From assembly GCA_017301995.1 (NCBI GenBank), contig JAFLEH010000024.1, positions 59,348 to 123,347 on the forward strand: DNA of 64,000 nucleotides, written 5' to 3'. The notes under the pieces are model-generated. The model was not told where the DNA came from. It ran no database searches and worked only from the letters and a program-made list of their open reading frames with translations. The position numbers and the translations under genes are program-made. Below, piece after piece: positions 16,429-25,699 of this stretch (position 1 is its first letter; each line of letters opens with the position of its first letter). This stretch comes from Verrucomicrobiota bacterium. GTDB taxonomy: Bacteria; Verrucomicrobiota; Verrucomicrobiia; Verrucomicrobiales; Akkermansiaceae.

Positions 16429-16745
16429 GATGGGTGTGCGGTTAGGGTTGGATGGATGAGGGGCCGGAGCGCCGGTTCCGGGTGGCGTGGCATGGCCCGA
16501 GACCGGAACAATATCCACCCACCGCGACAAATTACGTCGCGGTCGGAAATTATTTTATCCGGGGCTGGATTTTGGGTTTCCGGCCGATGGCCCGCGTCTG
16601 GCAAACCGTCCGCCGGACGGGAATTGCCTTGCCGCCACGATCGGAGGCCAGCATGATCCGGGTGCCCAACCGCAGGTGCGTCCCGGTGTTTTCCGCCAAC
16701 CGCAAACTCCCTAAAACCCGCCACCCATCCAAACCGATTCCTGCC
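16429..16745. other. 317-bp divergent intergenic region
   Basis: It lies between WYL regulator 2 (minus) and the Sel1 protein (plus). It contains the 16521-16543 inverted repeat and an AT-rich patch (TATTTTAT near 16551) that could be a plus-strand -10. Frames extending the two neighbouring genes into it are low-complexity and unconvincing. Confidence 0.5.
16521..16543. promoter_or_regulatory. 8-bp perfect inverted repeat, candidate WYL-regulator operator
   Basis: ACCGCGAC (16521-16528), a 7-nt AT-rich spacer, then GTCGCGGT (16536-16543). It lies about 95 bp upstream of the regulator 2 start and just before an AT-rich patch on the other strand, the expected site for an autoregulatory operator in a divergent promoter. 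Similar half-sites occur upstream of regulator 1. Confidence 0.45.
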
Positions 16746-18548
16746 ATGCCAACCGAATCCGATAGGGAGTCCTCCCGCCCCGTCCGCAAGCGTTCGATCC
16801 TATGGCTGGCTGCCGGTCTGGCCGTGATCGCGGTGGTTTGCTGGTATGCCGTCGGAGCCGTCCGGGCACATGGGGAGCGGGCGAAACGCGAGGCCGCGAT
16901 CCGCGCGTTGGGCATGCCCTCCGGCGACGGCGCGCTCCAACCGGAGCAGGAGCGGGCGGTGGGATATTACCGGGCGGCAACCGAGACGCGGGACGCGCGG
17001 GCGATGTTTCAACTCGCGCGTTGCTATGCCGACGGATCCGGAGTCAGGGTCGATGCCGCGGAGGCGTTCCGCTGGTATAAGGCGGCGGCCGAAGCCGGCG
17101 ACGCCGACGGTTTTGCCAGTTTGGGCGTCTGTCATGAAACGGGAACCGGCACGCCCTCCGATCTGGCGAAGGCGCTGGAGTGCTATCGCAAGGCGGCGGA
17201 CAGGGGAAACGCCAGGGCCATGCGGAATCTGGGCAACCTCCATTTCAACGGGAAAGGCACCGCCCGCGATCCGGCCGAGGCGGTTAGGTTATACGGATTG
17301 GCGGCGAATGGCGGCGACATCCCCGCGATGCGGATGCTCGGGAAGTGCCTGCTGGAAGGGGAGGGCGCGGACAAGGACACCGCCACCGCCGCAAGTTGGT
17401 TCCGCAAGGCGGCCGAGGCCGCGGATGCCGAGTCCATGCTGGCGTTTGGGGTATGCCTCCGCAACGGAAGCGGCGTCCCGAAAGACCCGAAGGCCGCCGC
17501 AGGGTGGTTTCTCAAAGCAGCGGAAAAAGGACTGGTGCCGGCGATGCGGTTTGCGGGCGAGTGCTACTACGACGGCAGCGGCGTGGAGCGGGATTACGGC
17601 CAGGCAGCCCGCTGGATCGGGAAGGCGGCCGAGGCGGGAAACGCCGAGGCCATGGGAAACATGGGCTTCCTGCACCGATCCGGCCGGGGCGTGGAAAAGG
17701 ATCCCGCCAAAGCGGCCGAGTGGTACCTCAAGGCCGCCGAGGCCGGAAACGCGGAGGCGATGAACGCCATCGCGAACGCCTATTACAAAGGCATCGGCGT
17801 GCCGGTGGACGTCGGCAAGGCCCATCAGTGGCACCTGGCCGCCGCGAAAAGGAACCACGGCCCGTCCATGTACGAACTGGGCGCTTATTATCAATACGGA
17901 CGCGGAGTGGAACCCGATCCGGAAAAGGCCGCGATGTGGTACCGGAAAGGGGCTGAACAAAAGCACGCGCCGTCGATGCGCAACTACGGCTATTGCTGCG
18001 AATCCGGGATCGGGGTCCCGGAGGATGCGGCCGAGGCGATGAAGTGGTATTTGAAAGCGGCGGACCTCGGCGACCCGATGGCAATCTATAACATCGGGTG
18101 CTGTTATGACTATGGCAACGGGGTTTCCAGAGACCAGGGGGAAGCCGTCCGTTGGTACCGCAAGGCCGCGGAGCGTGGATTTGCCAAAGCGATGCTCAAT
18201 CTGGCCATCAGTACCGAAAAGGGCGAGGGAACCCCGAAGGACGAGGCGGAGGCCGTCCGATGGTACCGCAAGGCTGCTGAAATCGGGAACGTCAGCGCCA
18301 TGATCAATCTGGGGATCCGCTGCCAACAGGGGACCGGAACCGCCAAGAATCTGGAGGAAGGGGCGGAATGGTTCCGCAAGGCCGCCGAACTCGGCGTGCC
18401 GGAAGCCATGTTCAATCTGGGCAGGTGCTATCAGAACGGTCTTGGCGTCGCCAAGGATCTCGGAAAAGCGCGCGAATGGTTCCGCAAAGCCGCCGACCAC
18501 AACCATCCCGATGCCCGGGAAGTTCTCGATTCGCTGGACTCCAAGTGA
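16746..18548 (+). CDS. Membrane-anchored Sel1-repeat (SLR/TPR-like) protein
   Basis: A 600-aa protein with a short basic N-terminus, one membrane segment (about residues 17-39; ILWLAAGLAVIAVVCWYAVG), then about 14-15 Sel1-like repeats of about 36 residues filling the rest. A typical repeat reads A(E/A)AVRWYRKAAE.G...AM.NLG.CY..G.GV.KD. Sel1 repeats are alpha-alpha solenoids that scaffold protein complexes (family knowledge). The array most likely sits in the periplasm behind an uncleaved anchor, and there is no enzymatic domain. A longer reading frame begins at 16452, but its first 98 residues are non-repetitive and cross the palindrome, so the ATG at 16746 directly before the basic anchor was taken. 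Confidence 0.9.
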   Translation: MPTESDRESSRPVRKRSILWLAAGLAVIAVVCWYAVGAVRAHGERAKREAAIRALGMPSGDGALQPEQERAVGYYRAATETRDARAMFQLARCYADGSGVRVDAAEAFRWYKAAAEAGDADGFASLGVCHETGTGTPSDLAKALECYRKAADRGNARAMRNLGNLHFNGKGTARDPAEAVRLYGLAANGGDIPAMRMLGKCLLEGEGADKDTATAASWFRKAAEAADAESMLAFGVCLRNGSGVPKDPKAAAGWFLKAAEKGLVPAMRFAGECYYDGSGVERDYGQAARWIGKAAEAGNAEAMGNMGFLHRSGRGVEKDPAKAAEWYLKAAEAGNAEAMNAIANAYYKGIGVPVDVGKAHQWHLAAAKRNHGPSMYELGAYYQYGRGVEPDPEKAAMWYRKGAEQKHAPSMRNYGYCCESGIGVPEDAAEAMKWYLKAADLGDPMAIYNIGCCYDYGNGVSRDQGEAVRWYRKAAERGFAKAMLNLAISTEKGEGTPKDEAEAVRWYRKAAEIGNVSAMINLGIRCQQGTGTAKNLEEGAEWFRKAAELGVPEAMFNLGRCYQNGLGVAKDLGKAREWFRKAADHNHPDAREVLDSLDSK

Positions 18549-18670
18549 CCGTCGGTTCCTGAAGCGGCGGGTAAGGACCCCGGGCGCCTAAGATTATCGA
18601 ACGATCCCGCACCATGCATTGGGTCTTGGAGGCTTGAAGCACCGGGTCAGCAGAGGTGAAATAACAAAGA

Positions 18671-18694
18671 CATCCTGTCAAATTCGACAGGATG
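18671..18694. terminator. Hairpin between convergent genes (bidirectional terminator candidate)
   Basis: A perfect 9-bp stem CATCCTGTC/GACAGGATG with a 6-nt AAATTC loop, located 122 bp after the Sel1 stop and 55 bp beyond the subtilase stop. There is no long U-tract on either side, so intrinsic termination may be weak. Confidence 0.5.
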
Positions 18695-18749
18695 CCAGCA
18701 ATCGTTGGTATCCTTCAGGAGTGAGTCCAAGCTTAAGATTGTCCAGTCA

Positions 18750-21700
18750 CTATTGGGAGTAGGACATATTCGTGCGAAGCCGAACGAATCTTCCAGAATG
18801 CATCTTGGCCTTTGCTCCCAATATGAATGTCACCGTTTCAGTGTAGTCATCATGGAGCACTCGGTTGGTTACGATGATGGCTGGCTCGTTCCCCAAATAG
18901 TAGTACCAATCGCGGAGATCGGGGGAGAACTGCACGTCGATTGAAGCCCCAGAAGCCCTGTACGCACGATACTGAAACTGAACCTCCTCCCCAACCGAAC
19001 CAGGGACCACAACCAATGGAGGCCCGGCCGAGGCATTCAACGGATTGCGACCAAGGATATACTCCAGAACGTTGTTGACACCATCGCCATTATTGTCGCC
19101 GGTGGGCTCGATCTTGAGATCTGGCCTGGCTCCCTTGTGACCTCCAATCCACCGATCGAATGAAGTGTAGGTGAACCGAACCCATGCTGACGAGGCAATT
19201 CCAGGCTCGTATCCATCTCCTGCGGCGACCGCAACCTCGGCCGTCTCCCCATCCCTGAATGGACGACGCAATGCTTTGACTGGCAGTCTCACAAGGGATT
19301 CGCCCGCAGGAATGGTAATCACATTTGGAAGTGCCAGGTATCCGTAATCGGGAATCGCGGTTCCACTGATAGACAGGTTGACGTTGATAGCCTTGGTCAG
19401 ATTACCGTCCCGGTGGATCACAAAGCCTCCCACGGCGCCGGGATGATACACCACATCCGGATATTGGGACGTGATGGAAATGCGCGGAATCGAGGTGGAA
19501 TTCACCCAGATGCGATCAGTGCCGTGAAGGGAACCCATAACCGCCTCGCACTCAAGATGATAGCGCCCCGGGTGAGAAAAGCTCAATGTGGTGGATCCCT
19601 CCCGTGTTGAGCAAACAACCGTCCCCGGTCCTTCGATAGACCTCCATGATAGAGCGATCCCTTCACCCGCACCACCAAAACACACCGCCGGAGTGATCTG
19701 CAAGGATGACGAAACATCGACCGTCCTATCCATCCCCAAATCGACGCTGGGTTGTATCCGACTCTGGGCCAAATCAAGGGATGGCGCCCCAATGATGCCA
19801 ATCCGATACAAATAGCCATCGATACCGATCTGAGGAATCCCGGTAAAGCTCTTGCTTGCGAACACAACTTTCTCGCCGGCAGTGATGGCCATCCCGCGAT
19901 CGGTCACTGTAGGATAGGGTACCGGAAAATCCGCCACTGGACATCCAGTCGCACGGTCATACCGGCGAATACGGTTATTGTATGAATCGCCAGATGCTCC
20001 GTAAACAAATGGGCTGCCGGCACGCAACGCCACGGCATTTCCATAGGGAACACCGGACGGCCAAATAGCGCCAGAATGCCCATTACGCATATCGGTTACC
20101 TGGATACCACCGTTGGTATCGAGATAAATGCGGCTCAATTGGTCATCAATGGCGAGGTCTTTCACATTATCGGATCCATAGGCGAACCTGGCGTCGCGGA
20201 CAGGGGCATCGGGTGGTTCGAGGTTGTAGCGGTCGATCTTTACGCCGGGCGAGGGAAAAACAAAGAGACGCGCGCTATCCAGAGTTGTTCTCAGAACCAC
20301 ATTGGGCGCGTAATTGTTGCCTCCAAATGGTGTCCCTACCCCAGTCGAAGAGTTGATTTTCCATAGACAATCACTCCTGCCTATCGCACTTGCATAGATT
20401 GTTCCGTCCGCGCCTACGGCAATGCCTCCTGGATCCATGCCAACATGAAGCATATCAACCGCTGCCAGCGTGTCAGCGGAGAGAATCTGAATCAACCTAG
20501 CTGCGCCAAGTGATACAAACAGATGGTTTCCGTCCGGCGAAAGAGCGAGTTGACAACTTTTCGGATCGGAAACAAGCTGAGCCGAGGCTATGATGGCGCC
20601 TAACCGGGTGTCGATCGCCACAACTCTACGGTGGGTCTCATCAAGCACGTAGCAGATGGACTTCGCGGGGTGCCCCAGCATCGCCCCAACAACGAAATCC
20701 GCGGGGGTGTGGGCGATTTGGGAATGGCTGGCGAAAAGACGCAGGGGTATCTGCTGGATGACACCTCCGTAGGACAACGAGAGGATCAGGCCAAGGTTCT
20801 CCCCATCACCGACCCCTGCGCCAATTGAAACAGGCATCGGAACCAGGGTGGACGACTCAAGACGATCCAGGGACGGAACAGACACCAGGGACGGGACGCC
20901 TATGCTGACAGCCGGATTTGAACTGACAAGGACGGCGGCAATGACTCCTGATAGCTGCTGGCTGACATTCTTGATCGTCGGCACCACCCAGACGGTTTCC
21001 CCGGGTTCCAGATTACCATTCGCATTGCCCGGCGGAGGATCGGAGACCACCAGCGACGTGAGTTGAAGCGGCGATTCGCCAGGCTCGGAGAGATCGCAGG
21101 GCGCTCCGAGCATGCTCACGAAATAGTCATAGCCATCCACGCTGGCATTGGTCGAACTACCATTCCATGCTCGTGATATGATGACCACCCGACCATTCTT
21201 GGTGACCTCAAGACCTCGATCTATCACATCTCCCCGGCTAACAGACGTGTCGTGGAGTGGCGTGCCAGATGTCCGGTCGTATTCCCGCACCCCTCCGCCA
21301 TACCAGTATTCGCTCACACCATAAAGCCTGTTGCCGGGCGCGATTCTTGCCGCACAGCCCCGACTTGCGGGCAGAGCCCAAGTCCCCAATTCAGAACCGT
21401 CGCTAATCCGGTGGCGGGTGATTTTTCCGTCACCCTTGGCGACATAGGCGATGTCATTTGCCGGATCAAGGTCGATATCCCGGGCAAACTCTGGGGTGAT
21501 GGGGGAGCCTGTGGCGCCAATTGATGAGATGGGTACGGGAACTCCGGCTTCGCCCGTCTGAAAGAGGCAGACTGTCGTGTCGATCGCAAGCGCCAAATAC
21601 GTCCCATCCCTGGAAACACGCAGGTAGTAGGGTTTGCCGGATGCGGGACCGTAGCGGAACAACGATTCGCCAGAGCATGGGTCGAGACATTCAATGCTCC

Positions 21701-24700
21701 AGCCTGAGTCGGTTGGCATCGTGCCACCGGTAGCGTGAATTCGGTTCATCGCGTCAAATGCAACTGATGTTGCGGCAAAATCCAACGGATGGGCTGCCAC
21801 AAGCGCAAGATCCGGCAGGGAGAATATTTGGACCTCGTGTGCCTCACCCATAGCAACCGCCAGCATGGAGCCGTCTGGCGAAACAGCGGGCGCGCCGATT
21901 CTGATCAGAGAACCATCAATCAGCCGATTGGAAACCGGAAGAGGAACTATTCGTCTGATCGAGCCAAACGATGTGTCAAAGGAGACCACACGCAGGTTCC
22001 GTGAGTCCACCAAATAGACAACATTCTGCGTTGGATGTGCCACGATCCCCGAGAACTGGAGAACAGTGGCGGTGGAAGGGTTCATGGCCGGCGGCGTGGA
22101 CGGAACTTCCACCTGAAGCCGAAACCCAAAAACTCCGCTCGCCTCCCCTTGCGATGTGTAGGTAAAAGTGAAATCGATCGCCGTGCCGCTGGGAATGGTC
22201 GGATCAAGCCGAACCGCAAACGCTGGCTGGACCGCGGACGCCCCCCCGTTGATAGCTTGAACGTACGAGGAGGATCCAGCCGGAAACGCCACCCGCTCAT
22301 CCAAAGAACCAATTGAAAGATGACCTGGTAACGAGACGCTTGCTCCGATATTACGGAGGGTGGGAATCAGGTTGACGATTTCTCCGGGACTTGCGATGTT
22401 GTCCGCGTTTCCCACCGCATCCGAAACCTCCGCATGGTCGAGTGTGATCCGCGGAGGCAAAGGTGGAATTGGCGGTACAACGGCGCTGACCGCGCCCGCG
22501 CCTATCAGATTCAAATGGTGCTTGTTGCCAATGCTCTCGGAAATGTAGAATACCCGCCCGTTTTTGGTTGCGGCAATGCAGCGTTCCTTGATGCCGGCAG
22601 TTGGCGAGTCCGGCATCACCCGATACGTTCCCAGATCTTGTCCGGTTCCCCTTTGGAACCTCCGGATCAAAGATGTTTGGGAGTTGGACCCGGCTAAGAC
22701 CCATTCTCCGTCCGGACGATGGTGAACCGCCTTGGCATATGAATCCCCGAGCGGCCAAACATCCCCAAACCACCCACTGGCCATCGATGTCACCTGGACT
22801 CCGTAGATAGGTCCATGGATGGTGAGAAGTTGTTCGTGAAGCGCATCGACGGTGAAATCCTTCATGAAATAATTGACCATCGGATGTTTGGCGATCAAAG
22901 TGAAAGGTAACGCAGCGGTCGTGTCCCACTCCCTCACATACCCGGGAGCGTTCTCGGTTCGCAGCTCGAGCTCCCCCAGAAACAGGCGCCCGTGTGACTC
23001 GTCGGTCCGGAGCAACGACTTCTTGTAGAAACAGCCCCCGTTCTGTGGAAGTTCGCTGGTTGCGGTGGTCCTCCCGGTTCCGACATCAATCCGGCGCACC
23101 GGACTCCAGTCATCGGCGGCGGTCGCGTATAGACGTCCCTGTGAGTCGACTGCCAGGGAGTCAGGTCCGAAGTGGACAAGAAAGGAACTTGCCGGCGCGA
23201 GTTCCGGCAATGAGAATGACTGAATTCGCTGCGTTCCGGTTAGGGCAACATATAGGCGGTCGCCTGCGGGTGAAACGGCAAGTCCTCCGGTTACAGCGTT
23301 GGTCTCGGTGCGATCACTCGGATCAAGTTCACGAACGGCGGCTATCGCTGCGGTCTCGGTATCGAAGACATACAACCTCCATTCAGAAGGGCTGACAAAA
23401 TATACGAGGTTTGAATCGGTTGGACTGAAGATTTCGCCTACCTTGAACGGCAAGGGAACCGTCGCCTGGAGGTTGGACAGTTTCACAACCGGAATATTCA
23501 GATCCCTAAAGGTGGAGCGGGCCCCACTCCAGATGGAAGTACAGCGGACACGGATGATTTCCCCATCTTTCGCGTCACTATGGATACGGACCAGCGGCAT
23601 AACGGAAGGCGCTCCACGCATGTTGGAAGCTAAATCCCCCATTGGAAATTGAGGCCCGTTTTCCAGCGTCGCCCGCCCGGAAAGAATCTCAAAGCGGAGT
23701 TGAGAACCCTCAGCCACTAGATTCCCCACGTTCACAACCCCGGTTTGGAGTTCGACACGCTCCGAGGGACCGACCATGCCGTCGTGATTGGATGATGATC
23801 GATCCTCATTCCACCGCAGGTTGACGACCGATACCCACGCGGGCCGCGGCTGCCAAAGAGGATCAACCAGATTGAAGAGGTTCAGCCGGCTAGAACTCGC
23901 GCACAAGCCAAGGAGGGCGGGAATAGGGTCCCCCCGTGAAAGGATCCGGGATTTGACATCAACCGCTGGCAAGGTCGGCTCCAACGACAGCAAGAGCGCC
24001 GCAGCACCCGACACATGTGGGGCTGCCATTGATGTACCACTGAGGGTCGCATAGTTGGCAGGCAGGCCTTCCGCCGTCATCGCCGCGGTGGGGAGGCGGG
24101 GAGATGTGCTGAGGATTCCGACGCCGGGAGCAGCCAGATCTACGGATATACCACCGAAATTTGAGAACCCGGCCAGTTCGTCGCGGTCACTTGTTGCGGC
24201 AACCGACAATATATTGTCGAGATCGTAGGCCGCAGGATACAGCGGGGCAGTATCGGAGTCGGCCCCATCGTTGCCTGCTGCGGCAACAAACAGGCAACCT
24301 TTCTGCCCCGCATAGCGGATTGCATCTTCGAGAAGATTCGAGTAGGCACCGCCACCCCACGAGTTGTTCAGTACGCGGGCACCGCTGTCCGCCGCATAGC
24401 GGATCGCAGCAATCGCATCCGAAGTGACGCCACTTCCGGCGAATGATAGAAATTTGAGCGGGAGTATCCGAGTTCGCCAGGTAACGCCTGCCACACCCAC
24501 GGCATTGTCGCCCCTAGCTCCGATGGTACCCGCCACATGGGTCCCGTGGAAATGATCGTCCATAGGGTCCCGATTGGTCGCGTAGAAGTTCCATCCATGG
24601 GTGTCATCAAGATATCCGTTCTGGTCCCCGTCAATACCATCGACGGGATCATTGGTGTTCTCGAAGATACAACCAGCCAGATCGGGATGTTCGTAGTCCA

Positions 24701-25532
24701 CCCCGGTGTCAATGACCGCCACTACCACCTGTTCACTGCCGGTCGTATGCGACCAGGCCAACGTCGATTTGATATCAGCATCCGATTTTCCTCCGGATTG
24801 GCCCATATTCCGATGAGCCCACAGTTCATCAAACCGAGGATCGTTCGGAACGACCTGCTGGTGGAAGACAAGATAGTCTGGTTCCGCCTTGTCGAATGAG
24901 CCGGTCTCTCGCAATGCCGCCAAACTCTTGGGAAGATCGGCCACCGAAGCCGCCGGTATCTTCACTCGAATTAGTCGGCTGTCTTTGGCAAAAGTGCCGG
25001 CGACTGAGAATCCCATTTTTTCCAACCTGATCCACGCGTTACGGGGGTCAATGTCCATTTTGATCGAGAGAATCACATGATCTGCTACCATCACCGTGCG
25101 GCGGACCGGTTGTTCAGCGAGGGTTCCATCCTCAGAGGCGTATTGTTCCTCAACCCGAAGCAGTGGATATTTGAAATTGGCTCTAACCAGCCTAATTCGC
25201 CTAACGCCCTGACGGTCCGGGAGCGGTTGTTCGTAGGTGTCTGTGGTTTCGATCTCACCATACCGCTTCGGTTCGGGAGCAATCGCGGAGCCAACAGCAA
25301 ATTCGTGGCGCTCTGACAACCGGCATACACCTCCGGTTCCAACTGGCGACTGAGCGGGATGGCCCGCTGCCAATGGCGTGACAAAAGGTGTGCGATCCGA
25401 GGTGAGACGCTCCACCGATCCGGCCGGAGGATCTTCGGAGGATTGATCCGTCAGTTTCTCCCAGTGCGACAACGAGACCAAAAGCAGAGCGATGCCTGCC
25501 AACACAAGTGAGAAGTAGCCAAGTGGTTTCAC
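18750..25532 (-). CDS. Giant exported S8 subtilase with three beta-propeller modules
   Basis: A 2260-aa protein. An N-terminal hydrophobic segment (YFSLVLAGIALLLVSLS) is followed by a propeptide-like region (about 100-230) and an S8 catalytic domain (about 235-555). Triad: D275 (AVIDTGVDYEHPD), H329 (HFHGTHVAGT) and S501 (GTSMAAPHVSGA), with oxyanion N421 (AAAGNDG). From about 565 to 1890 an Ig/CARDB-like domain (PGEIVNLIPTLRNIG type) alternates three times with a YVTN/WD40-like propeller (AVSPDGSMLAVAMGEA, ALSPDGNHLFVSLGAA). Then come a PKD-like domain, a Calx-beta-like domain (about 2000-2105) and a C-terminal segment with EPTGDNNGDGVNNVLEYIL, ending RFVRLRTNMSYSQ. That tail (sample-versus-mean 'FSPDLRDWY ... 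FVRLR' style) resembles the ends of the RCC1 giants. It lies 167 bp downstream of the 7326-aa gene. A secreted or surface protease; processing of neighbouring giants is speculation. Confidence 0.92.
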   Translation of the reverse strand: MKPLGYFSLVLAGIALLLVSLSHWEKLTDQSSEDPPAGSVERLTSDRTPFVTPLAAGHPAQSPVGTGGVCRLSERHEFAVGSAIAPEPKRYGEIETTDTYEQPLPDRQGVRRIRLVRANFKYPLLRVEEQYASEDGTLAEQPVRRTVMVADHVILSIKMDIDPRNAWIRLEKMGFSVAGTFAKDSRLIRVKIPAASVADLPKSLAALRETGSFDKAEPDYLVFHQQVVPNDPRFDELWAHRNMGQSGGKSDADIKSTLAWSHTTGSEQVVVAVIDTGVDYEHPDLAGCIFENTNDPVDGIDGDQNGYLDDTHGWNFYATNRDPMDDHFHGTHVAGTIGARGDNAVGVAGVTWRTRILPLKFLSFAGSGVTSDAIAAIRYAADSGARVLNNSWGGGAYSNLLEDAIRYAGQKGCLFVAAAGNDGADSDTAPLYPAAYDLDNILSVAATSDRDELAGFSNFGGISVDLAAPGVGILSTSPRLPTAAMTAEGLPANYATLSGTSMAAPHVSGAAALLLSLEPTLPAVDVKSRILSRGDPIPALLGLCASSSRLNLFNLVDPLWQPRPAWVSVVNLRWNEDRSSSNHDGMVGPSERVELQTGVVNVGNLVAEGSQLRFEILSGRATLENGPQFPMGDLASNMRGAPSVMPLVRIHSDAKDGEIIRVRCTSIWSGARSTFRDLNIPVVKLSNLQATVPLPFKVGEIFSPTDSNLVYFVSPSEWRLYVFDTETAAIAAVRELDPSDRTETNAVTGGLAVSPAGDRLYVALTGTQRIQSFSLPELAPASSFLVHFGPDSLAVDSQGRLYATAADDWSPVRRIDVGTGRTTATSELPQNGGCFYKKSLLRTDESHGRLFLGELELRTENAPGYVREWDTTAALPFTLIAKHPMVNYFMKDFTVDALHEQLLTIHGPIYGVQVTSMASGWFGDVWPLGDSYAKAVHHRPDGEWVLAGSNSQTSLIRRFQRGTGQDLGTYRVMPDSPTAGIKERCIAATKNGRVFYISESIGNKHHLNLIGAGAVSAVVPPIPPLPPRITLDHAEVSDAVGNADNIASPGEIVNLIPTLRNIGASVSLPGHLSIGSLDERVAFPAGSSSYVQAINGGASAVQPAFAVRLDPTIPSGTAIDFTFTYTSQGEASGVFGFRLQVEVPSTPPAMNPSTATVLQFSGIVAHPTQNVVYLVDSRNLRVVSFDTSFGSIRRIVPLPVSNRLIDGSLIRIGAPAVSPDGSMLAVAMGEAHEVQIFSLPDLALVAAHPLDFAATSVAFDAMNRIHATGGTMPTDSGWSIECLDPCSGESLFRYGPASGKPYYLRVSRDGTYLALAIDTTVCLFQTGEAGVPVPISSIGATGSPITPEFARDIDLDPANDIAYVAKGDGKITRHRISDGSELGTWALPASRGCAARIAPGNRLYGVSEYWYGGGVREYDRTSGTPLHDTSVSRGDVIDRGLEVTKNGRVVIISRAWNGSSTNASVDGYDYFVSMLGAPCDLSEPGESPLQLTSLVVSDPPPGNANGNLEPGETVWVVPTIKNVSQQLSGVIAAVLVSSNPAVSIGVPSLVSVPSLDRLESSTLVPMPVSIGAGVGDGENLGLILSLSYGGVIQQIPLRLFASHSQIAHTPADFVVGAMLGHPAKSICYVLDETHRRVVAIDTRLGAIIASAQLVSDPKSCQLALSPDGNHLFVSLGAARLIQILSADTLAAVDMLHVGMDPGGIAVGADGTIYASAIGRSDCLWKINSSTGVGTPFGGNNYAPNVVLRTTLDSARLFVFPSPGVKIDRYNLEPPDAPVRDARFAYGSDNVKDLAIDDQLSRIYLDTNGGIQVTDMRNGHSGAIWPSGVPYGNAVALRAGSPFVYGASGDSYNNRIRRYDRATGCPVADFPVPYPTVTDRGMAITAGEKVVFASKSFTGIPQIGIDGYLYRIGIIGAPSLDLAQSRIQPSVDLGMDRTVDVSSSLQITPAVCFGGAGEGIALSWRSIEGPGTVVCSTREGSTTLSFSHPGRYHLECEAVMGSLHGTDRIWVNSTSIPRISITSQYPDVVYHPGAVGGFVIHRDGNLTKAINVNLSISGTAIPDYGYLALPNVITIPAGESLVRLPVKALRRPFRDGETAEVAVAAGDGYEPGIASSAWVRFTYTSFDRWIGGHKGARPDLKIEPTGDNNGDGVNNVLEYILGRNPLNASAGPPLVVVPGSVGEEVQFQYRAYRASGASIDVQFSPDLRDWYYYLGNEPAIIVTNRVLHDDYTETVTFILGAKAKMHSGRFVRLRTNMSYSQ

Positions 25533-25699
25533 GCGCGCAAATGGTTAGATTGCATCGCTAGAGGAGTCAAGAAAAACCGACAGTAAAACCTGAGTGAGCC
25601 GCGAAGGTCACTTTCCGTATTGTCGCGAGCCTTTCGATCACTCCACCGCTCCTTGGGGTCGTGGTTACAATAGCTTCTCACACGCCTCCGTCCCGCCTC

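Noticed and set aside
17289..18506. Minus-strand 405-codon frame opposite the Sel1 protein
   Set aside because: It is the antisense of a periodic Sel1 repeat; the plus strand has a clear anchor and repeats.
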